Shown here: positions 1 to 8,125 of the stretch, one piece after another
Layout: each line of letters starts with the position of its first letter
Numbering within the stretch: the first letter of the stretch is position 1
Source: a virus
Virus record (IMG/VR): IMGVR_UViG_3300034121_000904
Coordinates: 1-24,929 of that record
DNA length: 24,929 nucleotides
Reading direction: 5' to 3' (one strand)
The notes under the pieces: generated by a model
The model's database searches: none
The model's input: only the letters and a program-made list of their open reading frames with translations
Told to the model about the DNA's origin: nothing
Program-made: the position numbers and the translations under genes

Positions 1-761
1 CGAAAATCTTTTTTAACTCGATTTCTTCTCATATAACCAAGAAGCACAGAATCAGTATCTTCGGGTTTAGGTGAATTAAATCTTCTAGTCAAAACGTGAA
101 TTCTTAAATCATATTCGGATTCAATTTTTTCTTGAATAAGAGTTTCAATATTAGGATCAATTTTCCAAAAAGTTTGAAGAACTGATTTAAGAGAAGCTAA
201 AGATTCAATAATAGAAACTCCAATTCCGTGTGAACCAGAAAGCATTTTAAGAACTACTGGGAATTTTCCTCCAATAGTTTTTACTGCTTTTTCGATTGAT
301 TCTTCACCATCTACAATTGCCATTTTAGGAACAGGTATACCTGCATCCATAAGAATTTTAGAAGTAACGTATTTGTTTTCACATGCGAGAATAGATTCTA
401 AAGTATTTACAACGAAAAAATTAGCATCTTCTAATTGAGTAACAATATCTCTTGTGTAAGTATTTCTTACCACTCCTCTTCTAGTTAGAATAGCAGTATC
501 TTCGGAATCTATTTTAAATGGAACCTTAGTTTTGTCTGATAATATAAATCCTTCTCCTTTTGCATCTCTTATTAATGCACAAGTGTTAATATCTATTACT
601 CTAAATTTAATACCTCGCTTTTCACATTCAGATTTTATAGCAGGAACAGTATACGACTCTTCACTGATATTAGACAATAAAACTACTTTAATTTTTGATT
701 TAGAATTTGATTTTGCTTCGTTAAGAACAAATTCATCAAAGTATGCTAATCTATTTTTCAT
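1..761 (-). CDS. RimK-like ATP-grasp ligase, 3' end cut by window edge
   Basis: The first 253 residues of an ATP-grasp enzyme of the RimK type (ATP-dependent amino-acid ligases such as ribosomal protein S6 glutamate ligase) are visible; the rest lies beyond base 1. After an N-terminal alpha/beta domain (residues 24-120), the region around 121-147 (NTLESI, then CENKYVTSKIL, then GIPVPK) matches the linker before the ATP-grasp fold. VVLKMLSGSHGIGV (169-182) is the lysine plus small-residue nucleotide-binding loop. LIQEKI followed by YDLRIHVL (208-224) is the second ATP-binding strand and the start of the metal-binding half. The first 15 residues (AYFDEFVLNEA) resemble the capsid-targeting-like peptide of four other proteins in this window. 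The ATG at 759-761 overlaps the end of the zinc-ribbon gene by 11 bases. Family assignment is strong; the substrate is unknown. Confidence 0.88.
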   Translation of the reverse strand, partial: MKNRLAYFDEFVLNEAKSNSKSKIKVVLLSNISEESYTVPAIKSECEKRGIKFRVIDINTCALIRDAKGEGFILSDKTKVPFKIDSEDTAILTRRGVVRNTYTRDIVTQLEDANFFVVNTLESILACENKYVTSKILMDAGIPVPKMAIVDGEESIEKAVKTIGGKFPVVLKMLSGSHGIGVSIIESLASLKSVLQTFWKIDPNIETLIQEKIESEYDLRIHVLTRRFNSPKPEDTDSVLLGYMRRNRVKKDF

Positions 762-1239
762 TCTTTTTTATGTATTTTAAAAAGGTCTTTTGATTATCTA
801 TCATTAATTGTTTACAATTTTCTGTAAAAGCTAGAGAAGATTCTATAATTCTTTTATCTAACTTCTTATTATCTTTTATGTAATAATTAAAACATTTTTC
901 ACAAGTAAAATTACTTGGTTTTATAACTCCTATTTTACTTTTTATAGGCGTTTTGCAATAAGCGCAAGTCCAATCGAATAACTTATAAGAAGATTTAATA
1001 TTTGAAAACGTGGATATCTCTTTTGATTCAGGATGAATCGAAGGTCTATTTATATATGATATATTAGATCTTAAATCCTCGATCCTGAAGATCGCTCTAA
1101 TGAACCGGTCGTCAGTAGAATATTTCTTTATGACTGGATTATTCCTAAGGATTCTTCTATGACGAGGTGCTAAAAATTTTAGAACTATACCATGCTTAGT
1201 AGAAGTTTTCCCGAGACCTTGTCTTTTAATTATAATCAT
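751..1239 (-). CDS. Unknown protein with a zinc ribbon
   Basis: This is a 162-residue protein I do not recognise as a whole. The N-terminal half is basic (KFLAPRHRRILRNNP). The C-terminal half has two CxxC knuckles, C92/C95 and C113/C116, spaced as in a zinc ribbon (CAYC then CEKC), so zinc binding is likely. The tail is lysine-rich. The start ATG overlaps the TGA of the upstream coiled-coil gene (ATGA) and its end overlaps the start of the ATP-grasp ligase, so the three are probably translationally coupled. Nucleic-acid binding is a reasonable guess from the basic charge and zinc ribbon, but nothing in the sequence proves it. Confidence 0.75.
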   Translation of the reverse strand: MIIIKRQGLGKTSTKHGIVLKFLAPRHRRILRNNPVIKKYSTDDRFIRAIFRIEDLRSNISYINRPSIHPESKEISTFSNIKSSYKLFDWTCAYCKTPIKSKIGVIKPSNFTCEKCFNYYIKDNKKLDKRIIESSLAFTENCKQLMIDNQKTFLKYIKKNEK

Positions 1240-2351
1240 TCGAAAATAATTCCAGAGTTAATTTTATACATAAGATCTTCTACCATCCATTCAATAGCCC
1301 ATACTAAAGATTCATAAAGAGCAAGAGATTCACCTAATTTAGATTTTTGATTCTCTAGATCTTTTATAGCATCTTCGATAGATTTCACATTAGCCATAAT
1401 ATCATCAAAAGCTTTGTCATTTCCTGCATCGGCTTGTTTGTCTGCCGCAGCTTTAGCTCCTTCTAGCTTATCCTTAGCAACGCCTATTTTATAATCTAAT
1501 TCTTTCTTCTTTTGTGCATCTTTATCAGGTTCTTCCTCAGATCCTTTTTCTTTTTCTTTAGGTTCTGCAACATTAGTTAAAGGTTCGTCTTTAGAATTTT
1601 TGTCTTTATCCGATGAAGGTTCAGTAGAAGTTTTATCATCTGAATTAGTGGATGATGTTGATTCCGAATCTTCCTTTTCATCTTTTTTACTTTTTTCTAT
1701 TGCATCTGCTAATTTAGGATTATCTTCACTTGATTTATCTGCCATTTTTTCGCCAGATGTTACAATCTCTTCGGATTTTTTAGATTCTTCTTCTTCTTTT
1801 TTTAACTTATCTTTAAGTTCTTTTATTTGTTCTTGATTTTGAATCATACCAAGAACTCTTTCAGTATAAGTTACCTTGTTTAAATTACGGATTTTAGCTA
1901 AATAATTACTTAACGGTTCATTAGATCCTACTAATCTTTCTGCTTCTTGTTTTGAAGCAGAAACAGCCTCTGCTGCACTTTTAGCATGATTATCTAATGA
2001 ATCTTCTAAAGAAGATATTTGATCTGATAACTTTTGTATTTCTTCCTTATTGGATTTTTCAGGTTTTTCTACTTCTTCTGAATCACCCTTTTCTGGTTTT
2101 ACTACTTCTTCTGAATCACTCTTTTCTGGTTTTTTAGAAGCAGCATCTATTTGTTTAGATAAGGCTTCTATTTTATCATTTATTGCAGAATTTTGTTTAG
2201 CAATTGCAGGATTTCTATCAGGATTAGGTTTTTTAGAATCTTCTAATTCTTTCTTCTTAGCTCTAAGAGAATCTACCTCTTCATTTTCATTTAATAATTT
2301 AATTGAATTATACATATCCAATATGTATTTTTCGGTATTCGAATTTTTCAT
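1236..2351 (-). CDS. Highly charged coiled-coil protein, possible prohead core or internal protein
   Basis: This 371-residue protein is dominated by Lys, Glu, Asp and Ser, with no recognised enzymatic domain. Residues 26-170 and 270-345 look like long amphipathic helices or coiled coil; 190-270 is a low-complexity acidic and serine-rich stretch. Three 11-residue units beginning KPEK lie at about 74-106. Residues 19-23 read LLNEN, resembling the [LI]xE motif cut by T4-type gp21 protease. It sits two genes after major capsid gp23, where T4-like phages often keep head genes. A scaffold-like or internal head role is inferred from position and composition only. ATG at 2349-2351; an A-rich leader (AAATTTATAGAAT) precedes it. 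Confidence 0.7.
   Translation of the reverse strand: MKNSNTEKYILDMYNSIKLLNENEEVDSLRAKKKELEDSKKPNPDRNPAIAKQNSAINDKIEALSKQIDAASKKPEKSDSEEVVKPEKGDSEEVEKPEKSNKEEIQKLSDQISSLEDSLDNHAKSAAEAVSASKQEAERLVGSNEPLSNYLAKIRNLNKVTYTERVLGMIQNQEQIKELKDKLKKEEEESKKSEEIVTSGEKMADKSSEDNPKLADAIEKSKKDEKEDSESTSSTNSDDKTSTEPSSDKDKNSKDEPLTNVAEPKEKEKGSEEEPDKDAQKKKELDYKIGVAKDKLEGAKAAADKQADAGNDKAFDDIMANVKSIEDAIKDLENQKSKLGESLALYESLVWAIEWMVEDLMYKINSGIIFE
2064..2129 (-). repeat. Two tandem 33-bp units encoding KPEK-type 11-mers
   Basis: Two adjacent 33-base units (2064-2096 and 2097-2129) are nearly identical and in frame. They encode KPEKGDSEEVE and KPEKSDSEEVV, and a third, more diverged unit (KPEKSNKEEIQ) follows in the protein. 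The unit length is a multiple of three, so copy-number changes would keep the frame. Confidence 0.8.
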
Positions 2352-2366
2352 ATTCTATAAATTTAA

Positions 2367-2837
2367 TTAACCTAGATATCCTGGATAATCTGCTTTAGGA
2401 GCATCTTTTCCTTCCAATTCAGCTTTTTTAAGTTTGAGTTTATATATCTGTTCGTATTCGTCTAATAATTTAGAAGACAATTTAAATTCCTTTTCGCCAA
2501 ATTTCTTTACTTTTCCTTTTTTAAAGAAATATACTACCCAAGTCCCTATAGATTTGGCAGAATCTATACCTGCTTTTATTGCGGTTGATGCAGTAGAATC
2601 ACCTGCTTCAAATTCGTTAAGACTTTCTTTAAAATTTTCAAATAAATATTGATTAATATCTGAGTCTTCAAATTCTATCGATTCATACATACCACCATTG
2701 CCGCTATAAAGAAGTATGAATTTTACAATTTCATCAAATTCTTGTTGAGCCGGTGAATGTTTGAATTGATTACAAAGTTTTCGGTATTCTTTAAGTTCTT
2801 CTTGAATTCGAAGAACATTCATAGGAGCTATAAACAT
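2367..2837 (-). CDS. Unknown protein following the major capsid gene
   Basis: This 156-residue protein is not recognised. It is mostly helical in appearance, with an acidic N-terminal half (residues 50-80), a short hydrophobic patch (GTWVVYFF, about 98-105) and a basic segment (KKGKVKKFGEK) before a Lys/Glu-rich helix. It ends in a Pro/Gly-rich tail (DYPGYLG). The hydrophobic patch is too short to call a membrane segment with confidence. Two ATG codons are possible (2835-2837 and 2820-2822). A late-promoter-like motif lies about 20 bases upstream and the gp23 terminator lies just beyond that, so this gene probably begins its own transcription unit. Being the first gene after gp23, a head role is possible but unproven. 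Confidence 0.75.
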   Translation of the reverse strand: MFIAPMNVLRIQEELKEYRKLCNQFKHSPAQQEFDEIVKFILLYSGNGGMYESIEFEDSDINQYLFENFKESLNEFEAGDSTASTAIKAGIDSAKSIGTWVVYFFKKGKVKKFGEKEFKLSSKLLDEYEQIYKLKLKKAELEGKDAPKADYPGYLG

Positions 2838-2858
2838 ATCTTTTAGCTATTTAATTTA

Positions 2859-2869
2859 ATTATATATCT
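2859..2869 (-). promoter_or_regulatory. Candidate late promoter, AGATATATAAT
   Basis: On the minus strand this reads AGATATATAAT. It sits between the gp23 terminator and the 156-residue gene. It matches the recurrent GATATATAA-like motif found before several late genes here and resembles the T4 late -10 element TATAAATA. Confidence 0.4.
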
Positions 2870-2871
2870 AC

Positions 2872-2901
2872 AAAAAAAGAGCTCTTCTTTCGAAGAGCTC
2901 T
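2872..2901 (-). terminator. Rho-independent terminator after the major capsid gene
   Basis: On the minus strand a perfect 10-bp stem (AGAGCTCTTC paired with GAAGAGCTCT) closes a GAAA tetraloop and runs directly into seven T residues (the last stem T plus six more). It lies 22 bases after the gp23 stop codon. This is the clearest terminator in the window and should isolate the abundant capsid transcript from the genes beyond. Confidence 0.9.
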
Positions 2902-2923
2902 CTTAATAAGATAATTCTTAAGA

Positions 2924-4543
2924 TTAAACTAAAGAACCAAGATTAGAGTTCATATAAACTCCAGAAGTCAAGTACATAGTTTGCGGATGGAATCCAGCTT
3001 CAACCAATGCATAACGAGACTTAACTGCAACTTTAGGAGCCATAGTACCTTCAGCGATAGTCTGAACAGATTCAGCCATCAAGTAAGGCATAAATACAAG
3101 TCCTGGTGAATTACCATCACCTTTACGACCTACACAGAAACGAGTATCGCCCCAAGCCATATTAGGATCATTGTAGATAGCAAGACCAGCAAGAGTACCA
3201 ATTGGATAAAGTGATCCACTCATCTGATTGATAGTATTAGCCATAGGAGCAGGTACGAAACCAGCTACATCTTGAAGAGCTGAACATACTTGACCGTTAG
3301 TTACTACGAAAGTAGCAGGTCCACGACGACCACGGATAGCAATTAGGTTAGCAATCGCAAGAACTTTAGACATAATTTTTCTCTGACGAGTTGACATATT
3401 TTCTGCAGGAGAAGTAACATTCTCAGAAGAAGCCATAGTAGCACCTCTAAGGCTAGTATCTACGATGTAAGCACCGAAGTTAGTAGTTGAGTTTTCAGTA
3501 GTACCAGAAACTAAAGTAGCGGTAGCACCAAGATTCAAGAAGAAGTTGATTCTTTGAGTTTTAAGAACTTGAGCGTGATTTCTTTCACCTAAAGTGAAGA
3601 TACGACCAAGGATATTCTTATTAATCGATTGAGTAAGTTCGTTAATCAATACTGATTCTACTTGAGAAACGGCATCAACTCCGAATTGCTTAAGATCTTG
3701 AACTTGCTCACGAGTAACAGCAGCAGCAACTTGGAAAGTCTTAGCTTCAACTGATTTGTTGAATAGACTCAAGTTCATAACGTTATCTTGAGTACCTTCA
3801 CCGTCAACACGAGAATAAGGATCATTGATATCAGCTCCTGTATAATCGTTAGCTAAAAGAGCTGTACCGGAGAATCCAGTGATATGGTCTTCAAGAGCTT
3901 TAACTAATTCTACAGTGTATTGACCTGCAGTACCACCAGTGATACCTCCAAATACTTGACTAGCTAATGCAGCGGATACCGTAGCAGTAGATCCAGAAGA
4001 TTGGATATGGAAAATTGGCTGACCGTCGATACGAGAATAACCAACAACCGCAAAAGTATAACCTAAACTAGTTGCAGTACTACCAGCAGTAAATCCTGGA
4101 ATTGTACCAGAACCATAATTAGTTTTAACCAATAAAGGCTGATTACCTGCGCTACCAGTATATCCGGTTTTACCACCACCATATACGAAATCTAGGTAAG
4201 TAAGAACTCCCATTGGGCCAGGCATTGGTACAACTGGAACTAGGTCAAGACCAATAGTTTGAGCTGCAACTTGCATTGCCAAAGGAAGGAGAGTGTGAGC
4301 TTTATCACCAGAACCAGTATCTTGAGTAAAGAAATTGGATTGTGATCCTGGATCTCCAGGGAAACGTGTAGAACCCATGCCATTTACTGCACCAAGTTGA
4401 GCATATGAATTGTTTTCATACAACTCATGATAATGACAATACTTAGACATCCATTCGATCTTGTTACGATCTGCGATACCAGTAGTAGATTCGATAAGGG
4501 GAGCCCATTTACCGAAAATTTCTTGTTCGTTAATTAGATACAT
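2924..4543 (-). CDS. 23: Major capsid protein, T4 gp23 type
   Basis: This 539-residue protein corresponds to the HK97-fold major capsid protein of T4-like phages (T4 gp23 is 521 aa). The N-terminus contains KWAPLIE, matching the KWKPLLE start of T4 gp23. The middle (about 140-245) is a Gly/Ser/Thr-rich insertion, and the C-terminal half holds the conserved helix-rich segment REQVQDLKQFG through INELTQSINKNILGRI and the R-G-RRGPATFVVTN strand. An [LI]xE site suitable for gp21 cleavage occurs at LYE43, so removal of about 43 residues is plausible (T4 removes 65). It follows the protease/scaffold gene and is followed by a strong terminator. Codon choice is less AT-biased than in the neighbours, as expected for a highly expressed gene. 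Start ATG at 4541-4543 after an A-rich, SD-free leader. Confidence 0.92.
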   Translation of the reverse strand: MYLINEQEIFGKWAPLIESTTGIADRNKIEWMSKYCHYHELYENNSYAQLGAVNGMGSTRFPGDPGSQSNFFTQDTGSGDKAHTLLPLAMQVAAQTIGLDLVPVVPMPGPMGVLTYLDFVYGGGKTGYTGSAGNQPLLVKTNYGSGTIPGFTAGSTATSLGYTFAVVGYSRIDGQPIFHIQSSGSTATVSAALASQVFGGITGGTAGQYTVELVKALEDHITGFSGTALLANDYTGADINDPYSRVDGEGTQDNVMNLSLFNKSVEAKTFQVAAAVTREQVQDLKQFGVDAVSQVESVLINELTQSINKNILGRIFTLGERNHAQVLKTQRINFFLNLGATATLVSGTTENSTTNFGAYIVDTSLRGATMASSENVTSPAENMSTRQRKIMSKVLAIANLIAIRGRRGPATFVVTNGQVCSALQDVAGFVPAPMANTINQMSGSLYPIGTLAGLAIYNDPNMAWGDTRFCVGRKGDGNSPGLVFMPYLMAESVQTIAEGTMAPKVAVKSRYALVEAGFHPQTMYLTSGVYMNSNLGSLV

Positions 4544-4627
4544 TTTTTGTATTTATTTATTTTATTTAATTTACGCTTTTTGCTTTTTGTGTCTTAGCAG
4601 GACTAGCGTTGTAGAGTATATATTCGT
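4544..4627 (-). promoter_or_regulatory. gp23 leader with late-promoter-like motif
   Basis: The 84 bases between the protease/scaffold stop and the gp23 ATG contain GAATATATAC (minus strand, 4616-4625), a variant of the candidate late promoter. Further down is ACAAAAAGCAAAAA (4577-4590), followed by a long A-rich stretch up to the start. The ACAAAAAGCAAAAA string recurs in the leader of the 515-residue gene at 13.8 kb. No Shine-Dalgarno sequence is present. Confidence 0.45.
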
Positions 4628-6421
4628 TTATCTTTTGAATCTTCGACGTAATTCACTTTGTACAGCATCCATATAAGATTCTGGAGTTTTGTACACTGAA
4701 GATTCAGTAGATTCTAAAGATTCATTAATAGGAGCTTCAATTTTTGAAGGTCTTAAATCTCTAGTAGACCAAAAATCATCGATTTTGTATTGACTATCTA
4801 AACTTCTTACTGAAGCTTGAGCTTTGATTGAATTCTTTTGTGATTCGTTAAGACCGTTCCAAGAAGATTTGTATTTAGCAGGCATATTAGTTAACCAATT
4901 AAATATTGGACGGATTCCGATAAAAACTGATTCGAAAATTCTTTCAGCATCAGCAGAACCATAATATTTAGTAGATTCGAAAGCTGCAACTACTTTATCT
5001 TTCATTTCTTCATTAAGAGAAGAGAATTGATTTCTTTTAGATTCAGTTAAAAAATTAAGGAAATTATGATTAGTCTCGACGTTTTCGGATATTTTAATTC
5101 CAACTTCTTCTGTTTTAACTTCTTTTACCGCTTCAAAAATTAAATCCAATTTGCTATTAAGATTCGATTCAAATTCATCAATAGATTCATTAACTGTATT
5201 TAAACCAGTTTGAGGATTTATAATACCTTCATTAATCTTTTCAACGATATGATTCATATAGCTGCTAAGATTTTCAGTTTGTTCTTTTAGATATTCAGTA
5301 TATTCAATTATAGATGATGTACCCTCAACGATATAATCGTTATGTGATATAACATTATCTAATTGCTCATTGATATGTCCTTGATATCTCCAACGGTTAG
5401 AAGATTCATTAGCAACATATTTAGTGTATTCAATATTTTGGTCAGATTTTTCTGCAATTAGCTTAGTATAATTGATAAGATGATCTACGGATTCAGCAAG
5501 TTTTTCCGAGTAATTAATTCCTTGATTAGATTTTTCTCCAATCATTTCTGCATAATTCTTAACCTTCTCGAGATTTTCTACGATATAATCATTATGAGAA
5601 ATTATTCCATCAACGGATTCAGCAAGTTTTCCAACATATTCCTGAATTTGATTTACTCTTTTTGCAGTTTGCTCAGCATATCTAACAAGTCCTTCATTTA
5701 CTGAAGATTCTTTATCAGAAGATGACTCTGTTACCGATTTCTTGAGATTTTCAACTTCATTTTTGATATACTTAGTATATTCGTTGAAATCCTCAACACT
5801 AATGTATTTTGATGAATCCATTTCGTTTGTTTTTGTTTCTATTTTTGTATATTTATCTTCATTAATATCTGAATAAGGAAGCTCATAGATTTGGATCAAA
5901 TCATCATCGGCAAATCCAAAAGATTCATTTACTCTTTTTAATTCAGCATTAGCAAATCCAGGATCTGCAACTAAATCATAAGTAAACATTTTCTTTATTT
6001 TAACGTGTCCGTTACTTTCTACAACACCGGCAGCACGACTAGAAATATGCAAAGGAACTCCAGCATCAACAAGTGCCATAGCTTGCTTTCCTGCATCGGT
6101 ATTCAAAAGACGAATTCTACCCATAACTTTTTTAGAAGATTTATCGTATTGAAGATCTTCAATTATGTGAGAAGCGTTTTTTAAAGAAATATCAAAAGTT
6201 TTAGGATGATCTAATTCACCCAAAAGTTTGTTTCCTTGTAATTTAGATTGAAGTTCTTCTATATGTGGTAGAATTTCTTTTTCGTCGTAAATTCTATTGT
6301 TTTTATTCTTTACTCCAATCTCAGAGAAAATACCTTCAAGAACATACTTATCACCATCTTTATTAAGAGTCAGATTCCCTTCTGATCGTTCTAATACAAG
6401 TAGGTAGTTATTGTTGCTCAT
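4628..6421 (-). CDS. 21: Prohead protease gp21 fused to a long scaffold-like (gp22-like) tail
   Basis: Counted from the ATG at 6421, this is a 597-residue protein; an in-frame TTG 30 bases upstream is less likely. Residues 1-180 are the T4 gp21-type prohead serine protease: GVKNKNNRIY, GELDHP with the catalytic His (residue 72), and HISSRAAG with the catalytic Ser (127 or 128), a spacing like that of T4 gp21. T4 gp21 is only about 210 residues, so the remaining 400 are extra. They comprise eleven tandem 14-residue repeats (247-400), a linker, and a C-terminal region ending in a basic RRRFKR. T4 encodes its scaffold core protein gp22 directly after gp21; here no separate gp22 exists and gp23 follows at once, so the tail probably supplies the scaffold. 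The protease assignment is firm; the scaffold role is inference from length, helicity and position. Confidence 0.88.
   Translation of the reverse strand: MSNNNYLLVLERSEGNLTLNKDGDKYVLEGIFSEIGVKNKNNRIYDEKEILPHIEELQSKLQGNKLLGELDHPKTFDISLKNASHIIEDLQYDKSSKKVMGRIRLLNTDAGKQAMALVDAGVPLHISSRAAGVVESNGHVKIKKMFTYDLVADPGFANAELKRVNESFGFADDDLIQIYELPYSDINEDKYTKIETKTNEMDSSKYISVEDFNEYTKYIKNEVENLKKSVTESSSDKESSVNEGLVRYAEQTAKRVNQIQEYVGKLAESVDGIISHNDYIVENLEKVKNYAEMIGEKSNQGINYSEKLAESVDHLINYTKLIAEKSDQNIEYTKYVANESSNRWRYQGHINEQLDNVISHNDYIVEGTSSIIEYTEYLKEQTENLSSYMNHIVEKINEGIINPQTGLNTVNESIDEFESNLNSKLDLIFEAVKEVKTEEVGIKISENVETNHNFLNFLTESKRNQFSSLNEEMKDKVVAAFESTKYYGSADAERIFESVFIGIRPIFNWLTNMPAKYKSSWNGLNESQKNSIKAQASVRSLDSQYKIDDFWSTRDLRPSKIEAPINESLESTESSVYKTPESYMDAVQSELRRRFKR
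5222..5683 (-). repeat. Eleven tandem 14-residue repeats in the protease/scaffold protein
   Basis: Eleven consecutive units of exactly 14 residues occur without gaps, for example NYAEMIGEKSNQGI, NYSEKLAESVDHLI, NYTKLIAEKSDQNI, EYTEYLKEQTENLS and SYMNHIVEKINEGI. The loose consensus is [NE]-Y-[TS]-[EK]-x-[IL]-[AV]-E-x-x-x-x-[IL]-I. Two units starting SHNDYIVE are near copies of each other. Fourteen residues is two heptads, which fits a continuous coiled coil. A degenerate twelfth unit (EYTKYIKNEVENLK) lies 19 residues before the array. Confidence 0.88.
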
Positions 6422-6440
6422 ATTTATAGCGTATATTTTA

Positions 6441-6450
6441 TTATATATCA
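6441..6450 (-). promoter_or_regulatory. Candidate late promoter, TGATATATAA
   Basis: On the minus strand TGATATATAA ends 20 bases before the ATG of the protease/scaffold gene, in the gap after the portal gene. It is one of the closest matches to the recurrent motif. Confidence 0.45.
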
Positions 6451-6465
6451 AGGACTAAATGTAAA

Positions 6466-8082
6466 TTATGCCATTCCTGTAGCTTCAGCAGCTTTCTTAG
6501 CATTTTCTAAACTTTCTTTATCTTCTATTTCTTTTAATTTCCTATTAAGACGAAGATCTTCGGCTGAAAGGCCTAAGAATCTTTGTATTAGGAATTGAGA
6601 AGAGAAGAATTTAACTTCGTTCATATTAGCATCAGTTTCAACTAATCCATCTTTCATTGAAGTAACAAAATCTAAGCGTTTCTGAAGAATTTCTATTTCT
6701 TTCATTTCTTCAAATATATTATATTGTCTATATTTAATACCTATTTGTGCTTTAAATGCGTCATCTTCTTTCAATTCTGGAAAATCTAAACACATTTGAA
6801 TCCAAAGGGGTTTAACGATAATTTCTTGAAATACTGAACGAAGACGAGTAATAAATCTACCAAATTTTATTTCATCTCGAGTCATACCTTCAGCATTCAT
6901 TTCCCATGAAGGCGGCGATTCCATATCAAAACGAGAAAGAGGAATTTTTGATACTTTAATTAGCTTTTCTCTGAAATACTTAAGAGCATCGGTATCAGAT
7001 AAATCTGGACCGTCATTACCAATAGTTTCGATAGTAGGTTCACCAGCTTCACCAGAAGGAAGCCAATATTCTTTGTTAAATGGCATCATAGGTTTACCAT
7101 TAACTTTTAGCTCTCCTGAATCCGTATCAAAATCTATTTGTTCTCGATAATTTTGCATCAAAACTCCAAGTGATTGTTTTGCTCGAGTCTTAGATTTACC
7201 ACCAACAGGAATAACAAATTTGGTTTTGAAGGATGCATTTACCGTAGCCCAAATAACTCTAGAATGCTCCATAATACGAAGTAAGTTAAAAGATCTTACA
7301 AGTCTTTCAACATAAGAAACTCTATTGACTGTATTTACGTTAGCATAAGAAATATAAATTACTTGAGAATCATATATAACTCGCTCTTTGTTAGGTTGGC
7401 CTTTAAATTGTTTCCAAATTTTCTTACCTTCTTTGTCAAGACCTGGCTCTAAATAAATTGGATCAAGTTCTTTAAAACCAATAATTCTAGTTTGTTCTTT
7501 GTTATAAATAATTTCAAAAGCAAGATAACCATCTACCATCCATTTTCTAAAATATGACCAGGCAGCTATATCATTATTAAAACCAAAATATTGATAAACT
7601 CTTTTGAAGTTAGTTTCTAAAGCCATTTTAATAGCTTCTAAAGTTGCCGGTTCTAAAGTTTCATCATCAAATGCTAATGGATCACAAAAATAATTTTTAT
7701 CGTCATATACAATCGCTTCGTCACAAAGAGTATCTAAGATTTCTTCGATTTCATCTTGTATAGCAAATTTTCTAAGATCTTCTCTCTTTTTAGGATATGA
7801 TTTATCGAAAATAGAAATTGATTTTCTTAGATTAATGTCGGTCATTGATAGATTAGCAAAAAGCGCATAATCATCATATTCTCCGCCAGCTACATTTCTA
7901 GGATCTAATGACCAACCATAACGATCTTCATTTATACCAATAGCTTTAGAATTTTTAAGCACCATATCATCATACATCATACCAAATGATGATAATGCTT
8001 TAAGTGCTTTAGAAACTATATTTCTAGATGCGGGAGTAGGTCTTTCTGTTGTGCTTTCGTCTCTATTTACGAATCCTGCCAT
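6466..8082 (-). CDS. 20: Portal protein, T4 gp20 type
   Basis: This 538-residue protein matches the T4-like portal (T4 gp20 is 524 aa), the dodecameric ring at the packaging vertex that DNA passes through. Diagnostic segments include FRKWMVDGYLAFE, the VERLVRSFNLLRIMEHSRVIW stretch, AKQSLGVLMQNYRE, then FDTDSGE with EYWLPSGEAGEPTIETI, and LKYFREKLIKVSKIPLSR followed by MTRDEIKFGRFITRLR. These align in order with the T4 gp20 stem and clip regions. It lies immediately upstream of gp21 and gp23, as in T4. Start ATG at 8080-8082; no Shine-Dalgarno is seen, and a promoter-like motif lies about 23 bases upstream. Confidence 0.93.
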   Translation of the reverse strand: MAGFVNRDESTTERPTPASRNIVSKALKALSSFGMMYDDMVLKNSKAIGINEDRYGWSLDPRNVAGGEYDDYALFANLSMTDINLRKSISIFDKSYPKKREDLRKFAIQDEIEEILDTLCDEAIVYDDKNYFCDPLAFDDETLEPATLEAIKMALETNFKRVYQYFGFNNDIAAWSYFRKWMVDGYLAFEIIYNKEQTRIIGFKELDPIYLEPGLDKEGKKIWKQFKGQPNKERVIYDSQVIYISYANVNTVNRVSYVERLVRSFNLLRIMEHSRVIWATVNASFKTKFVIPVGGKSKTRAKQSLGVLMQNYREQIDFDTDSGELKVNGKPMMPFNKEYWLPSGEAGEPTIETIGNDGPDLSDTDALKYFREKLIKVSKIPLSRFDMESPPSWEMNAEGMTRDEIKFGRFITRLRSVFQEIIVKPLWIQMCLDFPELKEDDAFKAQIGIKYRQYNIFEEMKEIEILQKRLDFVTSMKDGLVETDANMNEVKFFSSQFLIQRFLGLSAEDLRLNRKLKEIEDKESLENAKKAAEATGMA

Positions 8083-8104
8083 AACATGTTATATTTGTAT
8101 TAAT

Positions 8105-8115
8105 GTATATATTTG
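8105..8115 (-). promoter_or_regulatory. Weak candidate late promoter, CAAATATATAC
   Basis: The minus strand reads CAAATATATAC in the gap before the portal gene. It shares the ATATATA core with the other candidates and the final C with the gp23 motif, so it is a weaker match. Confidence 0.3.
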
Positions 8116-8125
8116 ACTCAAAAAA

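Noticed and set aside
532-780. Plus-strand 82-residue frame opposite the ATP-grasp ligase.
   Set aside because: It lies antisense to clearly coding sequence with recognisable RimK motifs and has no family features of its own.
1600-2370. Serine/phenylalanine-rich open frames on the plus strand opposite the 371-residue gene.
   Set aside because: They are complement shadows of Lys/Glu/Asp/Ser-rich minus-strand coding sequence, with no leader or operon fit.
6419-6428. TATAAATA immediately before the gp21 start codon (and similarly at 11870-11877 and 24492-24500).
   Set aside because: The sequence touches or overlaps the ATG, so a start site 6-8 bases downstream would be inside the gene. It is better explained as part of the AT-rich ribosome leader.
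6422-6451. Ten-residue N-terminal extension of gp21 from a TTG codon.
   Set aside because: The TTG lies inside the promoter-like motif and the ATG at 6421 is followed at once by the protease domain, as in T4 gp21.
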